From Palsa-459 sp963841965 (GTDB taxonomy: Bacteria; Actinomycetota; Acidimicrobiia; Acidimicrobiales; RAAP-2), in NCBI GenBank assembly GCA_963841965.1, contig CAWJES010000007.1, positions 62,001 to 126,000 of the forward strand: a stretch of 64,000 bases of DNA. The letters are read 5' to 3'. The notes beneath the pieces were generated by a model that saw only the letters and a list, made by a program, of their open reading frames with translations, had not been told where the DNA came from and made no database searches. This document shows positions 50,102 to 58,463 of this stretch, in pieces. Within the stretch, counting starts at the first letter, position 1; each line of letters starts with the position of its first letter. Made by a program: the position numbers and the translations under genes.

Positions 50102-51069
50102 CGCGCCGAGGGTGATCGGCGAGCATCCCAGGCGTCCGAGACGATCTGTGTGATCGTCGACCTCGACGGCTCCCAGCCGAGCACCGCGCGTGCGAGTTCG
50201 ATCGACGCCACGAGCGTCGTCGGATCCCCTTCCCTCCTCGGCGAGACGCTGACGGGCACCGGATGCCCGGTGACGTCGCGCACGGCCTGGATCACCGCCG
50301 CGTTGCTCGTCCCGCTGCCGCTGCCAAGGTTGCAGACAAGTACCTCGTCGCGGTCGAGCACCTCGACCGCGCGGATGTGCGCCGCCGCCAGGTCGGAGAC
50401 GTGGATGTAGTCCCGGATGCACGTCCCGTCGGCGGTCGGGTAGTCGTCGCCGAGGAGCGTGAGACCATCGCGCTCCCCCGCCGCGACGGCGAGGGCCAGC
50501 GGGATGAGGTGCGTCTCGGGCACGTGTCGCTCGCCGAGGTGTCCCGCGGCGCCCGCGGCATTGAAGTAGCGGAGCGCGGCGAAGCGGATGCGCCCGCGGC
50601 GCGCCAGCCAGCGCAGCGCCTGCTCCACCATGAGCTTCGATTCGCCGTACGGGCTCACGGGCGCGGTCGGGTGGGACTCGTCGATGGGGGTGTAGAGGGG
50701 CTCGCCGTACACGGCGGCCGACGACGAGAGGATGAACTTCGGGACGCCGCGCTCGACGAGGGCGTCGAGCAGCAGGAGCGTCTCACCCACATTGTTGGCG
50801 AAGAACCCCTCGGGAGCGGACATCGAGCGCCCGAGGTCGACGGAGCCGGCGAGGTGGTAGCAGGCATCGAAGTCCCGAGACCCGAGGACTTCGCGCATCG
50901 CCCCGATGTCGCCGACGGAGACCTCGTGGAACGCTGCGCCGACCGGCACGGCGTCGCGGTTACCGTCGCTCAGGTTGTCGACGACATCGACCTGGTGCCC
51001 GGCGTCAAGCAGCGCCGTGGCAACCACCGAGCCGATGTAGCCCGCGCCGCCGGTGACGAGTGCCCTCAC
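50098..51069 (-). CDS. galE: UDP-glucose 4-epimerase-like
   Basis: The 323-residue extended SDR has 'ALVTGGAGYIGSVVATALL', 'CYHLAGSVDLGRSM', 'FILSSSAAVYGEPLY' and the catalytic 'SPYGESKLMVEQAL'. 'RYFNAAGAAGHLGERHVPETHLIPLAL', 'DGTCIRDYIHVSDLAAAH' and 'NLGSGSGTSNAAVIQAV' are specific to GalE-type enzymes. It interconverts UDP-glucose and UDP-galactose. The GTG start overlaps the upstream nucleotidyltransferase stop by four bases. Confidence 0.9.
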   Translation of the reverse strand: MRALVTGGAGYIGSVVATALLDAGHQVDVVDNLSDGNRDAVPVGAAFHEVSVGDIGAMREVLGSRDFDACYHLAGSVDLGRSMSAPEGFFANNVGETLLLLDALVERGVPKFILSSSAAVYGEPLYTPIDESHPTAPVSPYGESKLMVEQALRWLARRGRIRFAALRYFNAAGAAGHLGERHVPETHLIPLALAVAAGERDGLTLLGDDYPTADGTCIRDYIHVSDLAAAHIRAVEVLDRDEVLVCNLGSGSGTSNAAVIQAVRDVTGHPVPVSVSPRREGDPTTLVASIELARAVLGWEPSRSTITQIVSDAWDARRSPSAR

Positions 51070-52085
51070 GCCGGTATCCGCTCGTTCTCGTGGAACCCGC
51101 CAGGGGCGATGGTGGCGCCCGGCCCGACGATCGTGATGGGAGCCAGCGAGGTCCCGGCTCCCACCACGGCGCCGGTTCCCACGATCGATCCTTCGACCGA
51201 GGCGCCGGCCTCGATCGTCGCACCGTCGAGTACCACGCACCTCGTGAGCGACGCTCCATGGCCCACGACCGCCCCGGGACCCACGTACGACGCCGTCACG
51301 CGCGCTGAGTCCTCCACCCGGGCTCCTTCCCGCAGCAGATTCCCGCCGACCACCGGATCGGGGAGCGCGAGGCCGTGGGTGCCGTCGAGCACGTCGAGGT
51401 GCGCCTGGATGTAGGTCTGCGGGGTGCCGGCGTCGAGCCAGTAGGAGGTGTCGAGCATCGCGCCAAGCGCACGGTCGCGCACCATGAGCGGGAATGTGTC
51501 GAACTCGATCGACACCGCGCCGCTGCCCGGGACGCGCGCGAGGAACCCCGGCTCGAGCACATAGGAGCCCGCGTTGATGTTGTTGCTCGGAGCCGTGCCT
51601 GCGGGCGGCTTCTCCACGAACGCCTCGACGATCCCCGTTGGGTCGGTGGCCACGACCCCGTAGGCGCTCGGATCCGCAACCGGGGTGAGCGCGATCGTCC
51701 CCTCGAGCCCCAGCCGGCGGTGCATCGTCACGAGCGCCGAGACGTCCAGATCGGTGAGGATGTCGCCGTTGACGACGAGGAACGTCTCGTCGATACCCGC
51801 ATCGGCGGCGGCGAACCGGATCGCTCCGGCGGTGCCGAGGGGCTCCGACTCGATCGCGAATGTCACCTCGACGCCGCCGATGACCTGGTTCGGATAGGCA
51901 TCCAGGAAGGCGTCGGGGAGGTAGCCGAGCGAGACCACGGCACGGTCGACACCGTGGCTGCGCAGGGCCTCGAGCACGCGCTCGATCATGGGGACTCCCA
52001 TGACGGGGAGCATCTGCTTCGGCGTCGCCTCGGTGAGCGGCCGGAGCCGCGTGCCCATCCCTCCGACGAGGACGATGGCCTGCAC
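51066..52085 (-). CDS. Sugar nucleotidyltransferase (NDP-sugar pyrophosphorylase)
   Basis: The 339-residue protein has the nucleotidyltransferase signature 'VLVGGMGTRLRPLTEATPKQMLP', 'VNGDILTDLDVSALV' and 'VEKPPAGTAPSNNINAGSYVL' (EKP box). The C-terminal part is a left-handed beta-helix of hexad repeats ('SASYVGPGAVVGHGASLT'-type). It activates a hexose-1-phosphate, and the mannose-1-phosphate guanylyltransferase type is the best fit. It could use the product of the phosphohexomutase at 25 kb. The GTG at 52085 has AAGGGGTA upstream. Confidence 0.88.
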   Translation of the reverse strand: MQAIVLVGGMGTRLRPLTEATPKQMLPVMGVPMIERVLEALRSHGVDRAVVSLGYLPDAFLDAYPNQVIGGVEVTFAIESEPLGTAGAIRFAAADAGIDETFLVVNGDILTDLDVSALVTMHRRLGLEGTIALTPVADPSAYGVVATDPTGIVEAFVEKPPAGTAPSNNINAGSYVLEPGFLARVPGSGAVSIEFDTFPLMVRDRALGAMLDTSYWLDAGTPQTYIQAHLDVLDGTHGLALPDPVVGGNLLREGARVEDSARVTASYVGPGAVVGHGASLTRCVVLDGATIEAGASVEGSIVGTGAVVGAGTSLAPITIVGPGATIAPGGFHENERIPA

Positions 52086-52087
52086 GG

Positions 52088-52891
52088 CTACCCCTTGGTC
52101 GTCGTGGTGGTCGAAGCCGAGGTGGTGGTCGAAGCCGAGGTGGTGGTCGAAGCCGAGGTGGTGGGCGTGACCTTGATCGTCTGCGTTGTGGTCGTCGTTC
52201 CCGTTGAGGCCGAGGCCTGCAGCAGGGCGGCGATCGTCGTCGTGGACGGCTTGGGCGGCGTGACGCCCTTCGGTCCGAAGTAGAACGCGAGCAGCTGGCG
52301 CGGCGCGAACTTGACCGTGCTCGCATTCGTGGTGAGCGTCGGCTTCGTCGAAATCACGTTCGGCCAGACGGCGATCTGGACCTCGCCGGTCTGCCCGGCG
52401 TCCTTCGTCCCCGCCGCGCACTTCTCACCGGTCTTCCAGGTCGTCGCAGGATCAGCCTCGCCGTTCTTCCCCGGGAGCGCGAGCTCCGTGGAAGTGACGA
52501 CCAGGCCCTTGTAGCCAAGGATGAACTTGTCGAGGGTCGCATTGTCGCCCGCGAACGTCTTGTTGGCAGGCGAGACCTTGATGAGGCTGTCCGCCTGGGC
52601 TGTGAAGCCGCTGACCGATCCGGGCTGCGGGAGGAGCTCGTGCTGGGTCTCGCCGCATGCCGTGATCCCGAGGCCCGAGTACCAGGTCGTGCCCACGACC
52701 GGCGGCGTCGCCGCCGCGGCTCCCTTCGGGTGCTGGTACTCGTAGCGGGCCCAGACGACCGAGAGGGTCCCGAGGACCACGATCAGGGCGATCACGCCAT
52801 AGAAGTTCAACGGGCGCTGCCTGCGATAGGTGCGCCCGCCTCCCGAGGCGCCGACCCGGCGCACCATCTTGCCTGTGTTGCTCTCAGCCAC
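52088..52891 (-). CDS. Membrane-anchored extracytoplasmic protein with Thr/Ser tail
   Basis: The 267-residue protein has a basic N-terminus, one transmembrane helix ('FYGVIALIVVLGTLSVVWA') and an outside domain with two Cys ('LGITACGETQ' and 'TGEKCAAGT'). The C-terminus is a low-complexity tail of ASTTTS units and a run of threonines. It looks like a wall-associated protein of unknown function. The GTG at 52891 is eight bases after TAGCGT. It sits two bases upstream of the nucleotidyltransferase gene and is probably co-transcribed with it. Confidence 0.65.
   Translation of the reverse strand: MAESNTGKMVRRVGASGGGRTYRRQRPLNFYGVIALIVVLGTLSVVWARYEYQHPKGAAAATPPVVGTTWYSGLGITACGETQHELLPQPGSVSGFTAQADSLIKVSPANKTFAGDNATLDKFILGYKGLVVTSTELALPGKNGEADPATTWKTGEKCAAGTKDAGQTGEVQIAVWPNVISTKPTLTTNASTVKFAPRQLLAFYFGPKGVTPPKPSTTTIAALLQASASTGTTTTTQTIKVTPTTSASTTTSASTTTSASTTTTTKG
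52104..52157 (-). repeat. Three perfect 18-bp tandem repeats in a Thr/Ser tail
   Basis: GTGGTGGTCGAAGCCGAG (plus strand) occurs three times at 52104, 52122 and 52140 without mismatch. On the coding strand it encodes ASTTTS units in the tail of the membrane-anchored protein. Identical copies suggest recent slippage and likely length variation among strains. Confidence 0.85.
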
Positions 52892-53037
52892 GGCGGGCAA
52901 CGCTAGTCGCTGGCGGTCACTGCTCTCGATGCGCCTCGGTCACTGACCCCCTGTTCGGGTCTGCCGCGTGCCCTAGAGGTGGCACGAAGCGGCCTCACCA
53001 CCGAGGGAACCGCGCGCCGATGGCAACCCACCGGCAC

Positions 53038-54003
53038 TCAGGCCAGCATCCTGAGCACCTCGGCCGGCGAGCAGCTGCCAGGCTCCCGGCGCTCAGCGGC
53101 CATGGTGATCACGAGTCCCTGCACGAGCTCGTTCACAGGCGTCGGCACGCCGTGCAGGCGTCCGAGCATGACGATCTCACCGGTCAGGTAGTCCGTCTCA
53201 ATCGCACCCGTCGCGCGTTTGAGGCTCTGCCACGTGGATCCTCCTCCGCGCCGCTGCCCCTCGATGGGCCGAAGGGTGAGCGATCCGGCTCGTCGTTGCG
53301 CGTCCTCCTCGCGCGTCGCATGGTCGATGCCAGCCGCGTCCAGGCATGCGACGCCTTCGGCGTATGCGAGTGCGACGATCTCGGAGACGGGTTCCTCGTG
53401 TCCGCATGCCGCCTCGACGGCGTTGCCGAGGTTCGTGAGCAGCTTGGCCCACTTCCATCTCGCAATGTCGTCACGCGCCTCGGAAAGGAACGACGACCCG
53501 CTGAGCGAACGCGCGATCGATGCCGCCATATCGTCGGATCCCCGGGGCCACCGGCCGAGATCCAGCAGCCCGCTCACGGGCGCGGAGTTCGCCTGGACGT
53601 GCCCGGCGACCAGGTGGGTCGCCGGGCAGATCACGCACATCCCGTAGACGTCGCGGAACCGCCGCAGCGCACTGCGCTCATTATCGACACCGTTCTGCGC
53701 GCACACGATCGGCAGGGACGCCGGTGCGTGCTGGCGAAGTGCATCGAGGACGGCGACCGTGTCCTGGCTCTTCACGGCGAGGATCGCGACGTCGTCGGGT
53801 CCGAACGCGATGTCGCCGGGGTGCGCGACCGTGGGGATCCTGAGTCGCGTCGCGCCGTCCGGCGATTCGAGGACGAGACCGTTGCTGGCGATCACCGCGC
53901 CGTTCTGCCCGCGGGCGACGAGGACCACGTCGTGGCCATGCTCGAAGAGCCGGCCACCGATCACTCCCCCGATGGCGCCTGCACCGATCACGATGAACCG
54001 CAT
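53038..54003 (-). CDS. 2-Dehydropantoate 2-reductase (PanE/ApbA family)
   Basis: The 321-residue protein has the Rossmann motif 'FIVIGAGAIGGVIGGRL', 'VAILAVKSQDTVAVL' (catalytic-region Lys), 'PIVCAQNGVDNERSALRRF', 'KWAKLLTNLGNAVEA' and a C-terminal 'ETDYLTGEIVMLGRLHGVPTPVN', as in PanE. It would reduce ketopantoate to pantoate for CoA synthesis, though the family also includes other 2-keto-acid reductases. The ATG at 54003 follows TACGGT by seven bases and lies 45 bases downstream of the tRNA gene. Confidence 0.85.
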   Translation of the reverse strand: MRFIVIGAGAIGGVIGGRLFEHGHDVVLVARGQNGAVIASNGLVLESPDGATRLRIPTVAHPGDIAFGPDDVAILAVKSQDTVAVLDALRQHAPASLPIVCAQNGVDNERSALRRFRDVYGMCVICPATHLVAGHVQANSAPVSGLLDLGRWPRGSDDMAASIARSLSGSSFLSEARDDIARWKWAKLLTNLGNAVEAACGHEEPVSEIVALAYAEGVACLDAAGIDHATREEDAQRRAGSLTLRPIEGQRRGGGSTWQSLKRATGAIETDYLTGEIVMLGRLHGVPTPVNELVQGLVITMAAERREPGSCSPAEVLRMLA

Positions 54004-54048
54004 GGCGCCGACCGTACCGGCCGGAACGGCACGCGCGTCGTGCTGCAG

Positions 54049-54122
54049 TGGGGACGGAGGGACTCGAACCCTCACTTGAGGCGTTTTAAGCGCCCTGCCT
54101 CTGCCAATTGGGCTACGTCCCC
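54049..54122 (-). tRNA. tRNA with UAA anticodon and short variable loop (Leu-UAA candidate)
   Basis: The minus strand folds as a full cloverleaf: acceptor GGGGACG/CGTCCCC, a D-arm with GCC/GGC, an anticodon stem GGGCG/CGCCT, and T-arm GAGGG-TTCGAGT-CCCTC. The anticodon loop is CTTAAAA with U33, so the anticodon is UAA, which reads the leucine codon UUA. The discriminator is A73, as in leucine tRNAs, but the variable loop is only five bases (CAAGT), whereas bacterial tRNA-Leu normally has a long variable arm. CCA is not encoded. The amino acid is therefore inferred from the anticodon alone. Confidence 0.85.
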
Positions 54123-54230
54123 CCACTTCCGCCGCGTCGAGGCGCGGAATGCGGTCCGTTCTAGTCGCACCGCACCTCGGAGGCGACCCTTGTGACCGTG
54201 AGCGTCCGCAGTTTGTGCATGGGGTGCCGG

Positions 54231-54236
54231 TAAATT
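54231..54236 (+). promoter_or_regulatory. Probable -10 box for leaderless NlpC/P60 gene
   Basis: TAAATT is followed by six bases and the GTG at 54243. No -35 hexamer at normal distance was identified. Confidence 0.5.
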
Positions 54237-54242
54237 GTGCGC

Positions 54243-55430
54243 GTGGCTCCGATGCGGCGTCGGGGCGTGAGCCACGTTTCCCGACTCCTTCTCGCATGTT
54301 CGTTGGGCGGCGTGGTGATTGCCACGACGCTTGTTTCCGCGAGTGCGTCGCCACCCTCGATCTCGTCGACCAAGGCCGCTGTCTCGCAGCTCGAGACCGA
54401 GCTCGCCACCCAGCAGGCGCGCAGCGAGGCGCTCGGGCAGCACTACGACGCCGTCCAGTCTCGGCTCGAGACCCTCGACGCCGAGATCGTAAAGACCCAT
54501 GAGCACATCGTGGCAGTGCGCTCCCAGGTCGCCAGGACGACAGCGCTCCTCCAGAAGGACGCGGTGCTGTCCTATGTCTTCGACTCTGTCGACGTCGGCG
54601 CGATCGGGATCTTCACGCAGAACCAGAACCAGGTCGACGCTCGGAGCGTGTACAACGCCCAGGTGATCGGGGACATCACCGCGGTGGAGGCGAACCTGTC
54701 GCGTGAGCAGCAGACCCTCCAGTCCGTGCAGCGCAACCAGCACGAGCAGCGCGACCAGGTCGCCCAGGCGACGAACGAGGCTGCCCTGCTGGTCAGCCAG
54801 AACAACGCCGTCGAGGCGGCGACAAGCCACGAGCTGGCCACCATGAACACCACGCTGAAGCACCTGGTCGAGCTCGCAGCCGTCGCAGCAGCCCGCAAGG
54901 CCGCCGCCGAAGAGGCCGCCCGCCAGAGCGCGGCTGAGGCCGCCGCCGCGGCAGGGGCCGTCGCGGTCGCCGGGGAGACCGGCGGCTCTTCGGGCATCAT
55001 CGCCGCACTGCACGGATCGGGGGGCTCGATCTCGGGATCCGCGTCTGGAACCTCGGCAGGGGAGGCCGCATTCGCCGCCGCCCAGACGCAGATCGGCGTC
55101 CCCTACGTGTGGGGAGGCGAGTCGCCCGGCCAGGGGTTCGACTGCTCCGGGCTCACGCAATGGGCGTGGGCGCAGGCCGGGGTGTCGATCCCGCGCACCG
55201 CGGCCGAGCAGTGGTACGCGCTCCCGCACGTCAGCCTCTCGCAGCTCCAACCGGGAGATCTGCTCTTCTATTACAACCTCGACGGCGACAACACCATCGA
55301 CCACGTCGTGATGTACGGCGGCAGCGGTCCGTTCGGCGCCGACACGACGATCGCCGCTGCGTACACCGGGACCGACATCTCGCTCTACCCGGCGTTCACG
55401 AGCGGCCTCATCGGTGCCGCGCGTCCGTGA
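54243..55430 (+). CDS. Secreted NlpC/P60 peptidoglycan hydrolase with coiled coil
   Basis: The 395-residue protein has a signal peptide ('SRLLLACSLGGVVIATTLVS'), then about 200 residues of helical coiled coil ('QLETELATQQARSEALGQHY' onward), an Ala-rich hinge and a C-terminal NlpC/P60 domain. The catalytic Cys is in 'GFDCSGLTQWAWAQ', the His in 'NTIDHVVMYGG', and the third residue lies after it. It cleaves peptide stems of the cell wall, like RipA-type enzymes used in division. GTG at 54243 is chosen for the -10 spacing; an in-frame GTG at 54237 and ATG at 54252 are alternatives. It lies downstream of and divergent from the tRNA. Confidence 0.9.
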   Translation: MAPMRRRGVSHVSRLLLACSLGGVVIATTLVSASASPPSISSTKAAVSQLETELATQQARSEALGQHYDAVQSRLETLDAEIVKTHEHIVAVRSQVARTTALLQKDAVLSYVFDSVDVGAIGIFTQNQNQVDARSVYNAQVIGDITAVEANLSREQQTLQSVQRNQHEQRDQVAQATNEAALLVSQNNAVEAATSHELATMNTTLKHLVELAAVAAARKAAAEEAARQSAAEAAAAAGAVAVAGETGGSSGIIAALHGSGGSISGSASGTSAGEAAFAAAQTQIGVPYVWGGESPGQGFDCSGLTQWAWAQAGVSIPRTAAEQWYALPHVSLSQLQPGDLLFYYNLDGDNTIDHVVMYGGSGPFGADTTIAAAYTGTDISLYPAFTSGLIGAARP

Positions 55431-55449
55431 CGCGTGGCACCATGACTGC

Positions 55450-56376
55450 GTGACCGACCGCTTCGACCTGACCCTCCTCATCCCGGCCTACAACGAGGCC
55501 AAGCGGCTGGACGACGGCGTGGCCCGGCTGCGGGCAACTGCCGATGAGGGGCACGTGGACCTGGGTGCGACGGAAATCATCTTCATCGACGACGGCTCGA
55601 CGGACGGGACCGGGGACGTCGCACGGGCGATCGCCGGCGACCTCCCCCACGCGGCCGTGATCACCCAGCCGACGAACCAGGGCAAGGGTGCGGCGATCCG
55701 ATCGGGGATCTTCGCGGCCCATGGCCGCAAGGTGGTGTTCATGGACGCTGATCTCGCCATCGATCCGTCGCACCTTCCCGAGCTCGTCGGCGCGCTCGAC
55801 CGCTCCCCGATCGCCGTCGGGAGCCGAGCCGACGGCCGGCACATCGACTACGGCTCACGGATCCGCACGGACGCGGGCCGGACGTTCAACGCCCTCGTGC
55901 ACCTGACCGCCGGGATCTCGCTCACCGACACGCAGTGCGGCTTCAAGGGCTTCCGAAGGGGCCCGGCCCTCCTCCTCGCGCACCTGCAGACGACGTCGGG
56001 GTACGCCTTCGACGTGGAGCTGCTCTGGCTGGCGCACCGGCTCTCCCTCGGCATCGAGGAGGTGCCGGTCACCTGGGTCGATGTTGCCGGCAGCACGGTG
56101 AGCGTCGCACGCGACTCCGTGCGCATGCTCGTCGACCTGGTCCGAGCATCGAGGCGGCGGCGCTGGATGGTGCTCTGCGACGTCACCGACTCGGTGCCCG
56201 ACGACCTGCCCGACGCGACGGTCGTGCTCACGCACGCCGGTGGCACGACCCTCTGCGGCCCGGTGTCGGGCCTCGGGGCGATGCGCCGGGCGGTCGGGCT
56301 CTCCGGCTCGTTCCACATCGGGGACCTCTCGGACCTCGCCTCGCTGGCCCCGTTCGACGTCACGCCGACCGTCTAG
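55450..56376 (+). CDS. GT2 glycosyltransferase (dolichyl-phosphate sugar synthase-like)
   Basis: The 308-residue GT-A protein has 'LTLLIPAYNEAKRLDDG', 'EIIFIDDGSTDGTGD', 'NQGKGAAIRSGIFAA', 'VVFMDADLAIDPSHLPEL' (DxD) and 'DTQCGFKGFRRGPALLL', which match polyprenyl-phosphate glucose or mannose synthases. It would charge a lipid carrier with a sugar for membrane glycosyltransferases such as those at 35-45 kb. About 60 C-terminal residues ('VVLTHAGGTTLCGPV...') extend beyond the normal domain. GTG at 55450 is 19 bases after the NlpC stop. Confidence 0.87.
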   Translation: MTDRFDLTLLIPAYNEAKRLDDGVARLRATADEGHVDLGATEIIFIDDGSTDGTGDVARAIAGDLPHAAVITQPTNQGKGAAIRSGIFAAHGRKVVFMDADLAIDPSHLPELVGALDRSPIAVGSRADGRHIDYGSRIRTDAGRTFNALVHLTAGISLTDTQCGFKGFRRGPALLLAHLQTTSGYAFDVELLWLAHRLSLGIEEVPVTWVDVAGSTVSVARDSVRMLVDLVRASRRRRWMVLCDVTDSVPDDLPDATVVLTHAGGTTLCGPVSGLGAMRRAVGLSGSFHIGDLSDLASLAPFDVTPTV

Positions 56377-56993
56377 GGGGACTCGAGCCAGCTCCCCGCG
56401 AGCTCGGGCCCGCGCGCCTGCCACTCCTCCGACGTCATCGCGTAGCGGGCGTGGTCCTCCCAGCGCCCGTCGATCGCGAGCATCCGCTCCGCGATGCCCT
56501 CGAAGCGGATCTCCAGCTTCTCGACCACGCGCCGAGACGGCAGGTTGCGCGGGATGATCGAGATCTCGACGCGATGCAGGCCGAGCTCCTCGAAGGCGAA
56601 CTGCAGCGCGCAGACCACGGCCTCGGGGACGTAGCCATTGCCAGCCTGGGCCTCGTCGACCCAGTAGCCGATGAACGCGGACTGGAACGGTCCGCGCTGG
56701 ATGGAGGAAAGCGTCAGCTCCCCGGTGAACCGGCCCGAGACGAAGATCCCGAAGCCGTAACCGGTGCCGAGCTGGCGCTCGCGCTCGCGAAGCGAGCAGC
56801 GGGCCGAGAAGTTCCGCCGGTCCTCGGGAGCGATGGACGCGCCGGCGATCCTCGGCTCCCATGGCACCAGCCAGTCCCTGCACCGGGTCCTGACCTCGGA
56901 CCACCCCTCGAAGTCGTTGTCGGTCAACGTGCGCAGCACGACCCGACGCCCCCGCAGCACCACGGGGTCCACCGCGAGGTTCCGGGCCTTCAC
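56373..56993 (-). CDS. GNAT acetyltransferase (RimJ/RimL-like)
   Basis: The 206-residue protein has 'VVLRGRRVVLRTLTDNDFEGW', 'GELTLSSIQRGPFQSAFIGYWVD', 'QAGNGYVPEAVVCALQFAFEELGLHRVE' (acetyl-CoA-binding) and 'NLPSRRVVEKLEIRFEGIAER', typical of ribosomal-protein alanine N-acetyltransferases. It moves acetyl groups from acetyl-CoA to an N-terminal amine or small molecule. It starts at GTG 56993 and converges with the GT2 gene with a four-base stop overlap. Confidence 0.85.
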   Translation of the reverse strand: MKARNLAVDPVVLRGRRVVLRTLTDNDFEGWSEVRTRCRDWLVPWEPRIAGASIAPEDRRNFSARCSLRERERQLGTGYGFGIFVSGRFTGELTLSSIQRGPFQSAFIGYWVDEAQAGNGYVPEAVVCALQFAFEELGLHRVEISIIPRNLPSRRVVEKLEIRFEGIAERMLAIDGRWEDHARYAMTSEEWQARGPELAGSWLESP

Positions 56994-57045
56994 CGGTGCT
57001 CGTCGCCGGGGTCCGAACACCAGGCACCTCCCCGGGCGTGGCTGG

Positions 57046-57966
57046 TCATGGGCGCAGCACGCTCCGCGCGAGGCCGTCGAGGATGTCGTGCTCCGAGCTG
57101 AGGCACCCGTCGACACCCAGACGCTCGATCACGGCCGCGAGGATACAGACTCCGCCGAGGATCACGTCCTCGCGGCCCGGCACCATCCCCGGGCGGCTGC
57201 GGTGCGCCTCGACGGACTCGGCGGCGAAGGTGTCGCGCCACCCGCGGATGGCCTCGAGCGAGAGCCAGTGGTGGTGAACCGCCGCCTCGTCGTACTCGGC
57301 GAGTCCGAGGTCGATCATCGAGAGCGTCGACACGGTTCCGGCGAGGCCGACCACGACCCTCCCGGCGCGCGGAGCCGCGAGGTTGGGGAGCGATGCGACA
57401 GCACCCTCGATGGCCTCGTCGATCATCACGCGAGCCGCCCCGAGCTCCTGGGCCGTCGGCGGATCGCCTCGCAGCGCGCGCTCGGTGACGCGGACGCAGC
57501 CGAGCTGCATGGAGAAGGCCTCGATGGCGCCGTCCACTCGCTCGACGAGCTCGGTCGAACCGCCGCCGATGTCGAGGACGACGGTGTCGTCGGTCGAACC
57601 GTCGAGATCAGCCGTGGCGCCGTCGAAGGAGAGTCTCCCCTCCTCCTCACCGCTCAGGATCTCCGCGTCGACGCCGGTCGCTCGAGATGCCGCCCCGAGG
57701 AAGGCCGGGCCGTTGGCGGCGTCGCGGGCGGCGGAGGTGGCTGCGAGCCGGCCGCGCGTCACGCCATGGCCGTCCATGATCTGGCGGTACTCGCCCAGCA
57801 CGGCGAGCGTCCGCTCCATCGCGTCGTCGCGCAGGCTCCCGGTCGCGTCGACCCCCTGGCCGAGACGCGTGATCCGCATCTCACGGACGAGCGGCCGTCC
57901 CGACTCGTCGACGACCAGCAACCGGGTCGAGTTCGTTCCGCAATCGAGCGCGGCGACGGCTGTCAT
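57046..57966 (-). CDS. ppx: Exopolyphosphatase/guanosine pentaphosphate phosphohydrolase (Ppx/GppA)
   Basis: The 306-residue protein has the ASKHA-fold motifs 'VAALDCGTNSTRLLVVD', 'AATSAARDAANGPAF', 'EILSGEEEGRLSFDGA' and 'TVVLDIGGGSTELV', with 'VVVGLAGTVSTLS' later. It removes phosphate from polyphosphate or pppGpp. It is the short single-domain form common in actinobacteria. It starts four bases into the stop of the DUF501 gene, in the conserved DUF501-ppx order. Confidence 0.9.
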   Translation of the reverse strand: MTAVAALDCGTNSTRLLVVDESGRPLVREMRITRLGQGVDATGSLRDDAMERTLAVLGEYRQIMDGHGVTRGRLAATSAARDAANGPAFLGAASRATGVDAEILSGEEEGRLSFDGATADLDGSTDDTVVLDIGGGSTELVERVDGAIEAFSMQLGCVRVTERALRGDPPTAQELGAARVMIDEAIEGAVASLPNLAAPRAGRVVVGLAGTVSTLSMIDLGLAEYDEAAVHHHWLSLEAIRGWRDTFAAESVEAHRSRPGMVPGREDVILGGVCILAAVIERLGVDGCLSSEHDILDGLARSVLRP

Positions 57967-58463
57967 GCAGAGAGCCTTCCACGACTCGGCGGCTCGGGAA
58001 CGAGCTCACCGAGCTCGAGCTCCGCCGCCGTCAGCTGGCCCACGGGGTCCCGCGCGCCTGCGAGGTAGTTCGCGAGGTGGGCATGGAGGCACTTCACCCC
58101 GACGCGCGTGCCTCCGACCCCACCGCTCGCGGTGGGACCGTCGCCGCCGGTGTCGAGCGCCTGCCTGCGCCTCGCGTACTCGGCGTGGGTCGCCTCGAGC
58201 TCGACAGGGTCCACCAGCGCCTCGATGCGACGAACCCCGCCGCTCGACTCGATGCCGCCGACCTGGCGCGAGAGGTCGGGGTCGACGAGCCAGAGCATCG
58301 TGGGCATCGGCGTCCCGTCATCCATCCTGGGGGCGTTGAGGATCACGACCGGATCGCCCGCCGGCCTGCGCACCACGACCGCGAAGCGGCCCTGCGGCAC
58401 CCGACCGAGCAGCCTGGTGACCGCGACGATGTCCTCGTCCGAGGCGACGAGGTCGTCCGTCAA
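57963..58463 (-). CDS. DUF501 family protein
   Basis: The 166-residue protein has 'VTRLLGRVPQGRFAVVVRRPAGDPVVI' at the N-terminus, 'TMLWLVDPDLSRQVGGIES' and 'GVKCLHAHLANYLAGARDPVGQL', which define DUF501. Its function is unknown, but it nearly always sits between divIC/ftsB and ppx in actinobacteria, as here. It overlaps both neighbours by four bases. Confidence 0.9.
   Translation of the reverse strand: MTDDLVASDEDIVAVTRLLGRVPQGRFAVVVRRPAGDPVVILNAPRMDDGTPMPTMLWLVDPDLSRQVGGIESSGGVRRIEALVDPVELEATHAEYARRRQALDTGGDGPTASGGVGGTRVGVKCLHAHLANYLAGARDPVGQLTAAELELGELVPEPPSRGRLSA

Noticed and set aside
52104..52157. 18-bp tandem repeats as a CRISPR or integration site
   Set aside because: They are contiguous without spacers and code for a Thr/Ser tail.
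54072..55481. 469-codon minus-strand frame opposite the NlpC/P60 gene and tRNA
   Set aside because: It reads through the tRNA and opposes a clear secreted hydrolase; no domain is visible.
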